Below, piece after piece: positions 52,847 through 61,368 of a stretch of DNA of 64,000 nt. Within the stretch, counting starts at the first letter, position 1; each line of letters opens with the position of its first letter. This stretch comes from Adhaeribacter soli (GTDB lineage Bacteria; Bacteroidota; Bacteroidia; Cytophagales; Hymenobacteraceae), in contig NZ_VTWT01000001.1 of NCBI RefSeq assembly GCF_008727925.1, positions 744,001 through 808,000 of the forward strand. The letters run 5' to 3'. Position numbers and translations under genes: made by a program. The notes under the pieces were generated by a model. That model saw only the letters and a list, made by a program, of their open reading frames with translations, did not search any database and was not told where the DNA came from.

Positions 52847-53590
52847 CTATTTGTTAGGAGGGTATTTTAAAGAATCGGAATCCCAGTTAATCGGATTTGT
52901 GGCAATGTAGTTAGAAATATTATCATATGCTTTTTCGTTGCGAATAATATGCTCCCAATAATCCCGCTGCCACAAACGATTGGAAAAAGGAGGCCATTCC
53001 AGGTTTTTTACGCCTTTAATATACGCATTAGTAGTTATTGATTTGAACGCTCCTACAATATCGCCTATGGTTTTAGCCGATGAATTCGCCGCCGGAGAAT
53101 TTTCCCGGATTGATTCCGTTGGTAGTAATCCCGTTGGGGCAATCCCTTGTGGTTGCCCTTTTTTCGCCGTTTGCACTTCTACTGTTGTTTTTATATTTGG
53201 TAATTGGGTTCCCGCGGGTATTTGGGTACCTACTGGTAACTGCGCATCTTCGGATAACTGGGCACCCACGAGGGGTGCCCCTACGGGGTGGCGTTGGTTG
53301 GTGATTTCTAATATGGCGTGGAAATGGTTGGGCATTACGATGTATTCGTGTAATATGGTTTGGGGAAATCGCTCCGGGATTTTTAACCATTCCGTTTCTA
53401 TCATTTTGCTTGCTTCATTTAAAATCATGGTTTGAACAATCGGTGAGGCAGGGCAGCTTATGGCTATATGGCCGAATAAATGTTTTTGATCCTGCACGCA
53501 TAGGGTCAGGAAATACAGGCCGTTTTGGGCATAATCGTAACCGGGCAGACGAATGCTACGGCGGTGGTGAAGTTGCGGGTTATAAGCCAT
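52847..53590 (-). CDS. REP-associated tyrosine transposase (RAYT, TnpA_REP)
   Basis: Y1-type HUH single-strand transposase of the RAYT group, which in other bacteria cleaves and moves REP hairpins with a GTAG foot. It opens RRSIRLPGYDYAQNGLYFLTLC, the HUH motif is VMPNHFHAILEI with His89 and His91, and the catalytic Tyr is probably Tyr228 in NYIATNP, with NRLWQRDYWEHIIRNE before it. The usual length is about 150-190 aa; this one has 247 because about 70 residues (99-170) of Gly/Pro/Gln/Thr-rich sequence separate the two halves. That insert is encoded by DNA containing two REP-like hairpins (53137-53158 and 53260-53284). Coding frame is intact. Confidence 0.88.
   Translation of the reverse strand: MAYNPQLHHRRSIRLPGYDYAQNGLYFLTLCVQDQKHLFGHIAISCPASPIVQTMILNEASKMIETEWLKIPERFPQTILHEYIVMPNHFHAILEITNQRHPVGAPLVGAQLSEDAQLPVGTQIPAGTQLPNIKTTVEVQTAKKGQPQGIAPTGLLPTESIRENSPAANSSAKTIGDIVGAFKSITTNAYIKGVKNLEWPPFSNRLWQRDYWEHIIRNEKAYDNISNYIATNPINWDSDSLKYPPNK
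53137..53158. repeat. REP-like hairpin inside the RAYT gene (copy 1)
   Basis: GGGCAATC-CCTTGT-GGTTGCCC, preceded on the plus strand by GTTG at 53133-53136. It differs from the upstream copy at 53672-53692 by one substitution and one inserted base. It encodes part of KKGQPQGIAPTG in the RAYT linker. Confidence 0.75.
53260..53284. repeat. REP-like hairpin inside the RAYT gene (copy 2)
   Basis: On the minus strand GTAG (53284-53281) is followed by GGGCACCC-CTCGT-GGGTGCCC, an 8-bp stem with a 5-nt loop. It encodes the VGAPLVGAQ part of the RAYT linker. Confidence 0.75.
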
Positions 53591-53667
53591 TTTGCCGGAT
53601 ATTAATTATTTTAACATCTGTTATACGTTAATTCAATTTCATAGATAATTAAATTGCGGTGAACAAT

Positions 53668-53692
53668 GTAGGGGCAACCCTTGTGGTTGCCC
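53668..53692 (+). repeat. GTAG-footed REP hairpin upstream of the RAYT gene
   Basis: GTAG at 53668-53671 followed by GGGCAACC-CTTGT-GGTTGCCC: perfect 8-bp stem and 5-nt loop, 78 nt outside the RAYT start codon. This is the classical REP layout. A 13-nt half-site (AATGTAGGGGCAA) recurs at 954-966 on the minus strand. Confidence 0.8.
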
Positions 53693-53733
53693 TAATCAGA
53701 CCACCAAGATTACCCCGACCTGTTTATTTTTCG

Positions 53734-53741
53734 TAATTTTG
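53734..53741 (+). promoter_or_regulatory. Predicted -7 promoter element for lpxK
   Basis: TAATTTTG fits TAnnTTTG at all fixed positions, 20 nt before the ATG. No clear -33 element. Confidence 0.45.
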
Positions 53742-53761
53742 CAATTCCCCAAAGCGTTCGC

Positions 53762-54796
53762 ATGAAATTCCTAAAGTGGTTACTTTTTCCGTTTGCAATA
53801 CTCTATGGCTGGATCATGGCGTTGCGCAACCTACTTTACGACCGGGGAATTTTCAAATCGGAAAAATTTGACCTGCCGGTGATCAGCGTGGGGAATTTAA
53901 CGGTGGGAGGTACTGGTAAAACCCCGCACGTAGAATTTTTGCTTCGGCTATTAGGAAACAAAAAAAAAGCCACTTTAAGCCGCGGCTATAAAAGGAGTAC
54001 GAAAGGTTTTGTCTTGGCCAACGAAGAAGCATCGGCGGCTACCATCGGCGACGAACCATTTCAGTACTACCTCGATTTTCCTGAAACTACCGTTACCGTT
54101 TGCGAGAAAAGGGCAGAAGGTATAATAAAGATACAGGAGCTTAAACCGGAAGCGGAAGTGATCATTCTGGACGATGCATTTCAGCACCGCGCCGTAACGC
54201 CAACCCTTAATCTGCTTATCACCGACTTTTTCCGCCGTTTCGATACCGATTTTATGCTGCCCACCGGACTTTTGCGGGAACCCCGCTGTGGAGCCAAACG
54301 GGCCGATGCCGTACTGGTGAGCAAATGCCCGGAAAACTTGGCAGCTAACGAAAGAGAAGCCATAAAAAACAGTATCCGGAAATACACAAAACCCGGAACG
54401 CCGGTTTTCTTTACTACTTATAAATATGGCAGTCCGGTAGGCTTCGGAAAACCGGTAGTTCCAGGGAAAAAGATTATGCTGGTAACCGGCATTGCGAATC
54501 CCGAGCCACTGATCAGGTATTTACTGGAGCAAAATTATACCATTATTAGCCATTTAAACTGGCCCGACCATCATCATTATACCGCTGCCGATCTGGAAAA
54601 GATAAGGAACACCCTGGAACAGCTGCCGGAGGAATGCAGCATTTTTACCACCCGCAAAGATGCCGTAAAACTGATGCGCCCTGATTTTGGTTTTTACGTA
54701 GAAAAGCTACCGTTTTTTTACCTTCCCATAGAGGTGGCTTTCCTGGCAGATCAGCCGCAATTCGAGCAAATGGTTTTATCGGCAGTGAAGGCTTAG
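53762..54796 (+). CDS. lpxK: Tetraacyldisaccharide 4'-kinase LpxK
   Basis: Phosphorylates the 4' position of the lipid A disaccharide precursor at the inner membrane. 344 aa. The N-terminal hydrophobic anchor (residues 5-22) is followed by PVISVGNLTVGGTGKTPHVEFLL near 39-61, with the P-loop GGTGKT at 49-54. LSRGYKRSTKGF near 74 and LDDAFQHRAVTP near 137 (with the Asp pair) are diagnostic. It starts a plus-strand run with the putative porin gene 27 nt downstream, linking two outer-membrane functions. Confidence 0.94.
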   Translation: MKFLKWLLFPFAILYGWIMALRNLLYDRGIFKSEKFDLPVISVGNLTVGGTGKTPHVEFLLRLLGNKKKATLSRGYKRSTKGFVLANEEASAATIGDEPFQYYLDFPETTVTVCEKRAEGIIKIQELKPEAEVIILDDAFQHRAVTPTLNLLITDFFRRFDTDFMLPTGLLREPRCGAKRADAVLVSKCPENLAANEREAIKNSIRKYTKPGTPVFFTTYKYGSPVGFGKPVVPGKKIMLVTGIANPEPLIRYLLEQNYTIISHLNWPDHHHYTAADLEKIRNTLEQLPEECSIFTTRKDAVKLMRPDFGFYVEKLPFFYLPIEVAFLADQPQFEQMVLSAVKA

Positions 54797-54823
54797 GTTC
54801 GGGTATTTTAACTATTTTTGTCC

Positions 54824-56683
54824 GTGAACTTTAAAAATAAAGCATTTTTACTGGCAGTTTTCGGTTTCGGGCTTCATTTAAATACCCAGGCCCAGATCAC
54901 CAACGATACCACCGTGCAGCTTTACAGCCCGCGGACCACGCGCGTTTTCTACGAAAAAGCGTTTTTCAGAGGAAATTACGAGGAGTTGCCCGTAGATACT
55001 TCGCTTACCAATTTTGCCAGCAGTTTATACTGGTTTTCCGATACCACTTTTCAGCAAACCCTCGACAACGTTGGCCTTGCCACCAAACCCATTTTTCCGC
55101 GCCTGCCCAACCGCATCGGCGTACGCTTGGGCCGCAACGTGTACGATACCTACGGCTACTATTCCGACGAGCTGGCCTATTTTAATACCCGTTCCCCTTA
55201 CACCAAACTCAAGTACATTCAGGGTTCTTTAGGAGAAGGTATTTTTGAAGCCGAGTTCAGCCGCAACATTAAGCCCTGGTGGAATGCCGGCATTGCTTAC
55301 CACCGCGTATCATCCAACAAGCAAATTGGTTCTACGGTGCGGCGCGATCCGCAGGTAGACAATAACGGTGTGAAAATTTACACGCACCTGCAAAGCACCA
55401 ATAACCGTTACCACCTGTTTGCCAATTACCTGCATATGAACCACCAGCTTACCGAGTCTGGTGGGGTACGGCCGGAGCCCGGAGATACCAGAGGCGACCT
55501 GTTCGATTTCCAGTCGGAGCGGACCTGGCTTACCCAGGCTACGGCCCGCGATGTGCGCCATAGCTTCCATATAGGGCAAACGTATGCGCTGGTTGGCGAT
55601 TGGGTGAAGCTATTTTATAATTTCGACGAGCGCAAACAAAGCAACCGGTTCGACGATCTTTCTTTAGCGGATAAGTACATTGGCACCGGCCGGGAGAAAA
55701 GGCTTATTTTTTACCCGAACGAAATTAACAAAGATTCTACCCAGACCCGCAACCGGAGCATTTACAACGAGATCGAGAATACGGCCGGCATTACCGGAAA
55801 CCAGAAACTCTTTTTCTACTCGGCTTACCTGAAAAACCGGTCGGCGAAAGTGGAACGCCTTTCGCTGAATAACCGTCGCTTTAACCAGACGTTTGTAGGC
55901 GGCGAAGCGGAGCTGAAGGTGAACGAAAAAATAAACACCGCGGTAAGAGCCGAATACAAACTTACCGACGAGTATTTTGCCCAGGCGGAAGTACATTTTC
56001 TTTTTCTGGGCGGGCAATACACGCGCATGCTGTACGCGCCGGACCTGATGCAGCAGGAATATTTCGGTAACCACCGGAAATGGAAAAATAATTTCAATAA
56101 TATTTCTGGCGACCGGGTGGCCGTCTGGCTGCAGGGCAAGCTCTGGAAAAACACCGGCAGGCTTGAACTTGCCAATCTTTCGCTAAATAATTATGTGTTC
56201 TACAACCAGGAACAATTGCCCCAGCAAGCTTCTGAAACACAACGGGTTTCTACCATTACCTTAGATCATAAGTTTAACCTTGGTAAGCTTCACTGGGACA
56301 ACCTGGCCGTTTATGCCAATACCGACGCCGAATTTATCCGGGTGCCGGAATGGATGGTGAATTCCAAGCTTTATTATCAGGGTTTTATACTGAAAAAGGC
56401 CTTGTACGGACAGATCGGCGTGGAAGCAACTTTCCGTTCCGAATACCTGGCCGATGCGTATTCCCCGAACCTGCAGCAATTCTATTTACAGGACCAATTC
56501 CGGGTAGAAAATTACGTTATTCTCGATCCCTTTCTTTCCGTAGATATTAAAACGATCAACATCTTCCTGAAACTTGCCCACGCTAACCAGGGATTAAGCG
56601 GCCCCGGTTATTTTACCACGCCGTATTACCCGGGCATGCGCCGCAGCTTCATTTTTGGAATTAAATGGATGTTTTTCGATTAA
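54824..56683 (+). CDS. Putative outer-membrane porin
   Basis: Large beta-barrel candidate of about 619 aa, matching the 'putative porin' family of Bacteroidota in length and pattern. I prefer the GTG at 54824 (MNFKNKAFLLAVFGFGLHLNTQAQ); a TTG six nt upstream is possible. The signal peptide ends near residue 24. The rest consists of alternating aromatic strands with turns (YTKLKYIQGSLGEGIFEAEFSR, KLFYNFDERKQSNRFDDL) and ends in an aromatic strand FIFGIKWMFFD, typical for BAM insertion. Ligand unknown. It follows lpxK in the same orientation. Confidence 0.82.
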   Translation: MNFKNKAFLLAVFGFGLHLNTQAQITNDTTVQLYSPRTTRVFYEKAFFRGNYEELPVDTSLTNFASSLYWFSDTTFQQTLDNVGLATKPIFPRLPNRIGVRLGRNVYDTYGYYSDELAYFNTRSPYTKLKYIQGSLGEGIFEAEFSRNIKPWWNAGIAYHRVSSNKQIGSTVRRDPQVDNNGVKIYTHLQSTNNRYHLFANYLHMNHQLTESGGVRPEPGDTRGDLFDFQSERTWLTQATARDVRHSFHIGQTYALVGDWVKLFYNFDERKQSNRFDDLSLADKYIGTGREKRLIFYPNEINKDSTQTRNRSIYNEIENTAGITGNQKLFFYSAYLKNRSAKVERLSLNNRRFNQTFVGGEAELKVNEKINTAVRAEYKLTDEYFAQAEVHFLFLGGQYTRMLYAPDLMQQEYFGNHRKWKNNFNNISGDRVAVWLQGKLWKNTGRLELANLSLNNYVFYNQEQLPQQASETQRVSTITLDHKFNLGKLHWDNLAVYANTDAEFIRVPEWMVNSKLYYQGFILKKALYGQIGVEATFRSEYLADAYSPNLQQFYLQDQFRVENYVILDPFLSVDIKTINIFLKLAHANQGLSGPGYFTTPYYPGMRRSFIFGIKWMFFD

Positions 56684-56734
56684 TCCGGGCAGAATTTTAT
56701 AGAAAAAACCGTTTCCGAATTTAGAGCAACAACC

Positions 56735-57679
56735 ATGAAAAAGGTGAAATTTCTTATTTGTACATGCATCCTGTTCTGGAGTCTTTCGGCGCTGGCGCAG
56801 CAGGTTACTTACCGGAAAGAAACCATTTACCTGGACGGGAAACCCTATGCTTATCTTTTTAAAGAAGGGTCTTCCTGGGCTAAAAATTTCAGTTTGCAAA
56901 ACCTGAAAAACGAGGAACTGATGAAAGCAAAGGCTATTGTAAAGGAAATCGGGGATGGGTACGATTACGTTTATTACGAGCTCAGTTTTAAAGGCGTTAA
57001 AGCGAAGGCGGAAATGGAAGATGAAAAAGACCTGCCGCGTCGCCTTGCCTACGAAATCGGAAATATGAACGTGGTGAAAGGCGATGAACTCGATCCGGAA
57101 GGTGTTCAGAAATTCCTCGAAAAATATCCGCCCCGTATTTCGCAACGTTTTCAGAAGCCCGGCCACCAGGGTGCCAAACCTGTCGCCAAAGAAGAACCTA
57201 AAACGGATGTGGTGCAGGAATCAGCTCAGCCGGTTTCCACTCAGAAAATTGAGGAAGTTAAACCAGAACTGCCGGCCATTACCACACCTACTGCTGTTTC
57301 CATTGTTCAGGAGCCGCTTAAAGACAAAAACATTTCCGCGCCGGTTTCTACGTCTTCGCAAGCTACCGTTTTGCCTTCCGGCAATATTGCGGTAATGACC
57401 ACCCTGAAGTTCAGCGGAAACAGAATTATGCGGGGCAAGAAGCAGGTAGGCGTTTTTAAAGTGAGCGAAAAGGTGGTGAACAATAAGCTGAAAAAGACCT
57501 ATATTTTTCTCAACTTGGAAAATCAGAAAGTAGCCGAAGGCAGTTTTGACGATCCTAAAAGCACTACCTGCCGGATGTTTACCGTTAAAGATAAAATGAC
57601 CTACAACCTGCCGGTGCGCAACGACGAGAATTCGTTGAAGGTGCTCTCCAGCTGGTTGATCCAGAATAAATATTTCTAG
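56735..57679 (+). CDS. Hypothetical exported protein, 314 aa
   Basis: The signal peptide MKKVKFLICTCILFWSLSALAQ ends near residue 22. An N-terminal part (25-140) contains EDLGK-like segments VTYRKETIYLDGKPYAYLFKEG and VKGDELDPEGVQKFLEKYPPR. A Pro/Thr/Ser/Val-rich linker follows at about 145-220. The C-terminal part (about 222-314) begins AVMTTLKFSGNRIMRGKKQVGVFKV and ends SSWLIQNKYF. The family is not recognised. It is 51 nt after the porin and 30 nt before the miaE-like gene, so it may be part of that transcript. Confidence 0.72.
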   Translation: MKKVKFLICTCILFWSLSALAQQVTYRKETIYLDGKPYAYLFKEGSSWAKNFSLQNLKNEELMKAKAIVKEIGDGYDYVYYELSFKGVKAKAEMEDEKDLPRRLAYEIGNMNVVKGDELDPEGVQKFLEKYPPRISQRFQKPGHQGAKPVAKEEPKTDVVQESAQPVSTQKIEEVKPELPAITTPTAVSIVQEPLKDKNISAPVSTSSQATVLPSGNIAVMTTLKFSGNRIMRGKKQVGVFKVSEKVVNNKLKKTYIFLNLENQKVAEGSFDDPKSTTCRMFTVKDKMTYNLPVRNDENSLKVLSSWLIQNKYF

Positions 57680-57709
57680 TTTTTAAAGCAAATTGCTACC
57701 GTTTCAGGT

Positions 57710-58306
57710 ATGGCTAAAACCACAATCCTCCGGCTGAAACTGCCGACTGACCCGCGCTGGGTAAACATTGCCGAAAAGAACATTGCCGAGATCCTGATCG
57801 ACCACGCGTATTGCGAACAAAAAGCGGCTTCGAACGGCATTTCCCTGATCGTAAAGTACCCGGATAAAACCAAACTGGTAGAAGAAATGACCGCGCTGGT
57901 GGCCGAAGAATGGAGCCATTTTGAGCGGGTGATGGAAGAGTTGAAAAAACGCGGCTACACTTTAGGCCCCAACCGCAACGACGAATACGTAGCCGAACTC
58001 ACCAAGCACGTACGGAAAGGCGATACCCGCGAACGGCAGCTGATGGATAAATTACTAGTAAGCGCCCTGGTGGAGGCCCGCAGTTGCGAACGCTTCAAGC
58101 TGCTCTGGAAAAACATAGCCGACCCGGAATTGCAGAAATTCTATTACGAACTGATGGTTTCGGAAGCCGGCCATTATACCAGTTTCGTGAAACTGGCCAA
58201 AGAATACATGCCGGTAGAAGTGGTAGAGGCCCGCTTTCAGGAACTCCTGAAAATTGAAGCCGAGATCATCGCCAACCTGGAGCCCCGCCCGGACCGCATG
58301 CACTAA
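57710..58306 (+). CDS. miaE: tRNA-(ms2io6A) hydroxylase MiaE-like
   Basis: Non-haem di-iron hydroxylase family with a ferritin-like fold; known MiaE hydroxylates the isopentenyl group of ms2i6A37 in tRNA. 198 aa. The four-helix ligand pattern is visible: DHAYCEQKAAS near 29 (Glu), EEWSHFERVMEEL near 67 (ExxH), SALVEARSCERF near 117 (Glu/Glu) and SEAGHYTSFVKLA near 150 (ExxH). With MiaB encoded at 45718, two consecutive steps of the same tRNA modification are in this window, though not adjacent. Confidence 0.9.
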   Translation: MAKTTILRLKLPTDPRWVNIAEKNIAEILIDHAYCEQKAASNGISLIVKYPDKTKLVEEMTALVAEEWSHFERVMEELKKRGYTLGPNRNDEYVAELTKHVRKGDTRERQLMDKLLVSALVEARSCERFKLLWKNIADPELQKFYYELMVSEAGHYTSFVKLAKEYMPVEVVEARFQELLKIEAEIIANLEPRPDRMH

Positions 58307-58358
58307 AGAAAAGTTTTTGTTTCGGCTTATGGCTGGAATCCTTTAAACTGAAGACTGT

Positions 58359-59009
58359 TCAAGTCCTGAGGATTTCATCCAATAGCAGCTTACTTACTAT
58401 TTTCGGTTTATCGGCGATCATGAAGTGGCCGCCGTTCTCCACTTTCAGTACCGGCGGGTGTAGTTTCCGGAAAGGGAAGATCTGATCGTTGGTGCCGTGG
58501 ATGTGGACTACCTGAGGCTGTTCGTTGGGTGGCTGCCACTGCAGGATCTCGTTCAGCGCCCATTTTACAAAACCGCTGTCTGTATCTTCAATTATTTTTT
58601 TCAGAAAGGCGGCATCCTTTTCGTTCTCGATGCTGAAAAAGAAATTAGCCGTAAGCAGCGCAATCTTCTTTAGAATTTCCGCCGGAACAAGATTATAAAT
58701 TTTTCCAAAGGCAGCCAGCCGGATCTTCCAGTCCATTTCTTCCCTGGATTTTATGCTGGAAATTATGATGGCTTTTTTAACCGTAATATGCCGCGCAATT
58801 TCCTGGCAAACCAAGCCTCCGAAGGATAACCCCACCAGAATTACTTCCTCCCGTTGGTCGATGAGGGAAATTAAGCGGGCAGCGTAATAACCGAGCTTCT
58901 CGTATTTTTCAGGTTTCAACCACTTTATGTGTTGCACCGGAATTCCCGGCAATTCCAGGAACTGGAAAACCCGTTCATCCGCCCCAAGTCCGCTTATAAA
59001 ATAAACCAT
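58359..59009 (-). CDS. Alpha/beta hydrolase
   Basis: Small hydrolase-fold protein of 216 aa without signal peptide. YFISGLGADERVF at the N-terminus is the oxyanion-side loop, VGLSFGGLVC near 79 carries the nucleophile Ser in GxSxGG, HGTNDQIFP near 176 should hold the acid Asp, and NGGHFMIAD near 198 the catalytic His. The substrate is unknown. It faces the CYTH gene 31 nt away on the same strand, so co-transcription is possible. Confidence 0.83.
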   Translation of the reverse strand: MVYFISGLGADERVFQFLELPGIPVQHIKWLKPEKYEKLGYYAARLISLIDQREEVILVGLSFGGLVCQEIARHITVKKAIIISSIKSREEMDWKIRLAAFGKIYNLVPAEILKKIALLTANFFFSIENEKDAAFLKKIIEDTDSGFVKWALNEILQWQPPNEQPQVVHIHGTNDQIFPFRKLHPPVLKVENGGHFMIADKPKIVSKLLLDEILRT

Positions 59010-59040
59010 ACTTTAAGGAATTATCTGGCAGCAGGATGGT

Positions 59041-59517
59041 TTACTTTCCCTGCCAATCTTTATACGGAAGCAGCGAAAGTTGGGAATTGTAATACCGCTT
59101 ATCGTGCGTTACCTCTTCGCTAACCCAATCCGGTAAAGTAAAGCTTTCCTCTTCCGCATTCAGTTCAATTTCGGCCAATATTAAGCCTGCATTCTCCCCA
59201 GAAAACTCATCTACTTCCCAGACTTTGCCATCAACCGGAATCTCATAACGCACTTTGGTTATGCAGGCTGAGGCAAACTTATCCAGCAATTCTTCTGCAT
59301 CTTTTACCGGTATCGGGTATTCGTATTCGGCCCGGGTTGCGCCTTCATTTTTGCCCTTAATGGTCAGGTAACCGGTCTCTTTTTTTACCCGCACCCGTAT
59401 CGTTTTTTCCGGATCAGTTAGCAGGTAGCCTTGCCGTAAATAGCTGCCTTCGGGCTTTATTACTTCCTGCCATTTAACTTTATTCACCAGGAATTTCCGT
59501 TCAATTTCTACTGCCAT
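59041..59517 (-). CDS. CYTH-domain protein (triphosphate tunnel metalloenzyme)
   Basis: 158 aa with the defining EIERKFLV signature at residues 4-11 and alternating charged strands typical of the tunnel (KTIRVRVKKETGYLTIKGK near 34, TRAEYEYPIP near 60, KVWEVDEFSGENAGLILAEIEL near 97-118). Bacterial members of this size are usually inorganic triphosphatases, some adenylate cyclases; the activity cannot be decided from sequence. Confidence 0.9.
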   Translation of the reverse strand: MAVEIERKFLVNKVKWQEVIKPEGSYLRQGYLLTDPEKTIRVRVKKETGYLTIKGKNEGATRAEYEYPIPVKDAEELLDKFASACITKVRYEIPVDGKVWEVDEFSGENAGLILAEIELNAEEESFTLPDWVSEEVTHDKRYYNSQLSLLPYKDWQGK

Positions 59518-59842
59518 AAGGGTATGCTTTCAAGCCTTAAAAGTAGGAATTATGCTTTTAATAGTTTACGCTTCAATAGAAACTTTTAATGAAACGGTTT
59601 CTATCCGGAACAAAGAATTAAAACTTAAACATAGTTATGGCTTAGGTTATACAAGTTTTTAAAAAATCGTCTGAAAGAAAGCACGTTAAAATAAATTTAG
59701 TAAAAATTCAAATTATTAATCTTTCCTGTTTCTTAATAGTTAAATTTCTAAAAAAAAATCTTCAAATCTTTTCTCCCCTCATTCTGTTTGAATTATTATA
59801 ACAAAAATAAATTATCTTGCATTGTTAACAAATGGAAGCATT
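59518..59842. other. AT-rich spacer before the PKD lipoprotein cluster
   Basis: About 325 nt, very AT-rich. A TTATCTTG sequence at about 59811-59818 resembles a shortened -7 box for the lipoprotein run. No repeat or RNA structure recognised. Confidence 0.4.
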
Positions 59843-60613
59843 ATGTATAGACTTTTAATACTGTATTTTTTGTTTCAGATCTTGATTGGATGCAAAGGCA
59901 ATGAAGAAGATCAGAAACCGGCTCAGGGTGTTCAGGGAAATAAGCCCGAACTACCACAGGCCCGGTTTGAACTTTCCGATAAAATTGTTCCAGTAGGTTA
60001 CAGCATCCACCTTTACAACAGCAGTACCAAAGCGGTTAGGTATGAATGGAATTTCGGAAACGGTGACATTCATAACTCCACCGAATTCAACACCAGTCAC
60101 CATTACAATGTGTCGGGTACTTATACAATTACCTTAAAAGCTTATAATCTGAATAACGACGTTAGCACCTTTACAAAAACCATAGAAGTTGGGGAGGTTT
60201 ATCTGGCGGCAGTACAGGTAGACAAGATCAAATTCCTTAATCCGGCAAACCAGCCCTGGGATAATGATGGGACAGGCCCTGATATTGAATTCAGAGTAGC
60301 ACCTATGCACCTGGGTACCCAAAACCCAAACTGGTTCTTTTCAAACCACCTGCGTGATAATTTTACCCAGACCATGCTGCCTTTCTACCACAAGCTAAGC
60401 ACGCCTTTGAAAATATATGGCGAAAACCTGGGTTATACGCAGGTAAGTCATCTTTACTATTTTGGCTTATTTGAAATGAATGGCGCAGTAACAAACATGG
60501 ACATGTTCATTACCAACGGTGCCCCGGAATATTTCGATACCCAAAAGGGAACATCCATTAGAAATCTTACTGCGCCAGATTACGACATAACCTTGTTCTT
60601 TGAGGTTTATTAA
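59843..60613 (+). CDS. PKD-domain lipoprotein, paralog 1 of 3
   Basis: Surface lipoprotein of 256 aa from the ATG at 59843. Lipobox LIGC with Cys near residue 14. A PKD domain (about 35-125) contains VRYEWNFGNGDIHNS and VSGTYTITLKAYN. The C-terminal domain opens VQVDKIKFLNPANQPWDNDGTGPDIEF near 130-157. The PWDxDGTGPDI motif, rich in Asp, suggests a C2-like or calcium-binding beta domain; I do not know a named family with certainty. First of three tandem paralogs on one strand (14-nt and 26-nt gaps). Confidence 0.78.
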   Translation: MYRLLILYFLFQILIGCKGNEEDQKPAQGVQGNKPELPQARFELSDKIVPVGYSIHLYNSSTKAVRYEWNFGNGDIHNSTEFNTSHHYNVSGTYTITLKAYNLNNDVSTFTKTIEVGEVYLAAVQVDKIKFLNPANQPWDNDGTGPDIEFRVAPMHLGTQNPNWFFSNHLRDNFTQTMLPFYHKLSTPLKIYGENLGYTQVSHLYYFGLFEMNGAVTNMDMFITNGAPEYFDTQKGTSIRNLTAPDYDITLFFEVY

Positions 60614-60626
60614 CCCGAAATGAAAC

Positions 60627-61343
60627 ATGAAAACCCTTAATTCTACCATTTATTATTGTATCCTTTTTCTTTTGCTAACCGCCGTTTTGGGTTGTAACAA
60701 AGATGAGGTTGGACCGCAGGCTGGTATAATGGCCGACAAGTACCTTGCTGAGCCGGGCGAGGAAGTAACCTTTACCAGCACCAGTACCAACCTGCACACC
60801 TATGAATGGGATTTAGGGAATGGTGCAAAATCAAATAAAAAATCCGTTACCACCACCTTTAATACCCCAGGCGATTATTCTGTTATTCTGAAAGTTAAAG
60901 ATATTAACGGGAAGACGAGTGAAACCTCTGTGACCGTGCATATCGGCCGCTTTTTTATATCAGGAGCCAGCCTTGTTACTTTGAATTTTAAAGATAGTGT
61001 TGGCTCTGTGTGGGATACAGATGGTTCCGGGCCTGATATTACGCTTGGGTTTTACCCGCAGGGCCAAGGCGGATTAACCTGGTTTATAGGTAATAATATA
61101 ACGCAAAAAAATCTTCCCGCTTTCTTATTATTATCAGATAGACCGGTGCTGCTGTTTAATAATAACCTTACGGTTCATTTGATAGAGAACCCCGAAAATG
61201 GCCAAACCGGGCAGATCCGGACCATGAAAAAGTGGATCTTTAATCCTATTAAGGAAATACAAAAATATGGGAGAGACCGGTATGGAAAACTGGCCTTATC
61301 AGGGGAGTATCCGAGGGTAGAGATCAGTTATTCGATGAAGTAA
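60627..61343 (+). CDS. PKD-domain lipoprotein, paralog 2 of 3
   Basis: 238 aa. Lipobox AVLGC with Cys near residue 22, then a PKD domain with HTYEWDLGNGAKSN and TPGDYSVILKVKD near 60-95. The C-terminal domain carries VTLNFKDSVGSVWDTDGSGPDI near 117-138, matching the motif of paralog 1. Pairwise divergence outside the motifs is high, which suggests an old duplication. It starts 14 nt after paralog 1. Confidence 0.78.
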   Translation: MKTLNSTIYYCILFLLLTAVLGCNKDEVGPQAGIMADKYLAEPGEEVTFTSTSTNLHTYEWDLGNGAKSNKKSVTTTFNTPGDYSVILKVKDINGKTSETSVTVHIGRFFISGASLVTLNFKDSVGSVWDTDGSGPDITLGFYPQGQGGLTWFIGNNITQKNLPAFLLLSDRPVLLFNNNLTVHLIENPENGQTGQIRTMKKWIFNPIKEIQKYGRDRYGKLALSGEYPRVEISYSMK

Positions 61344-61368
61344 CCTGAAGTCAATTAATAAAACTAAT

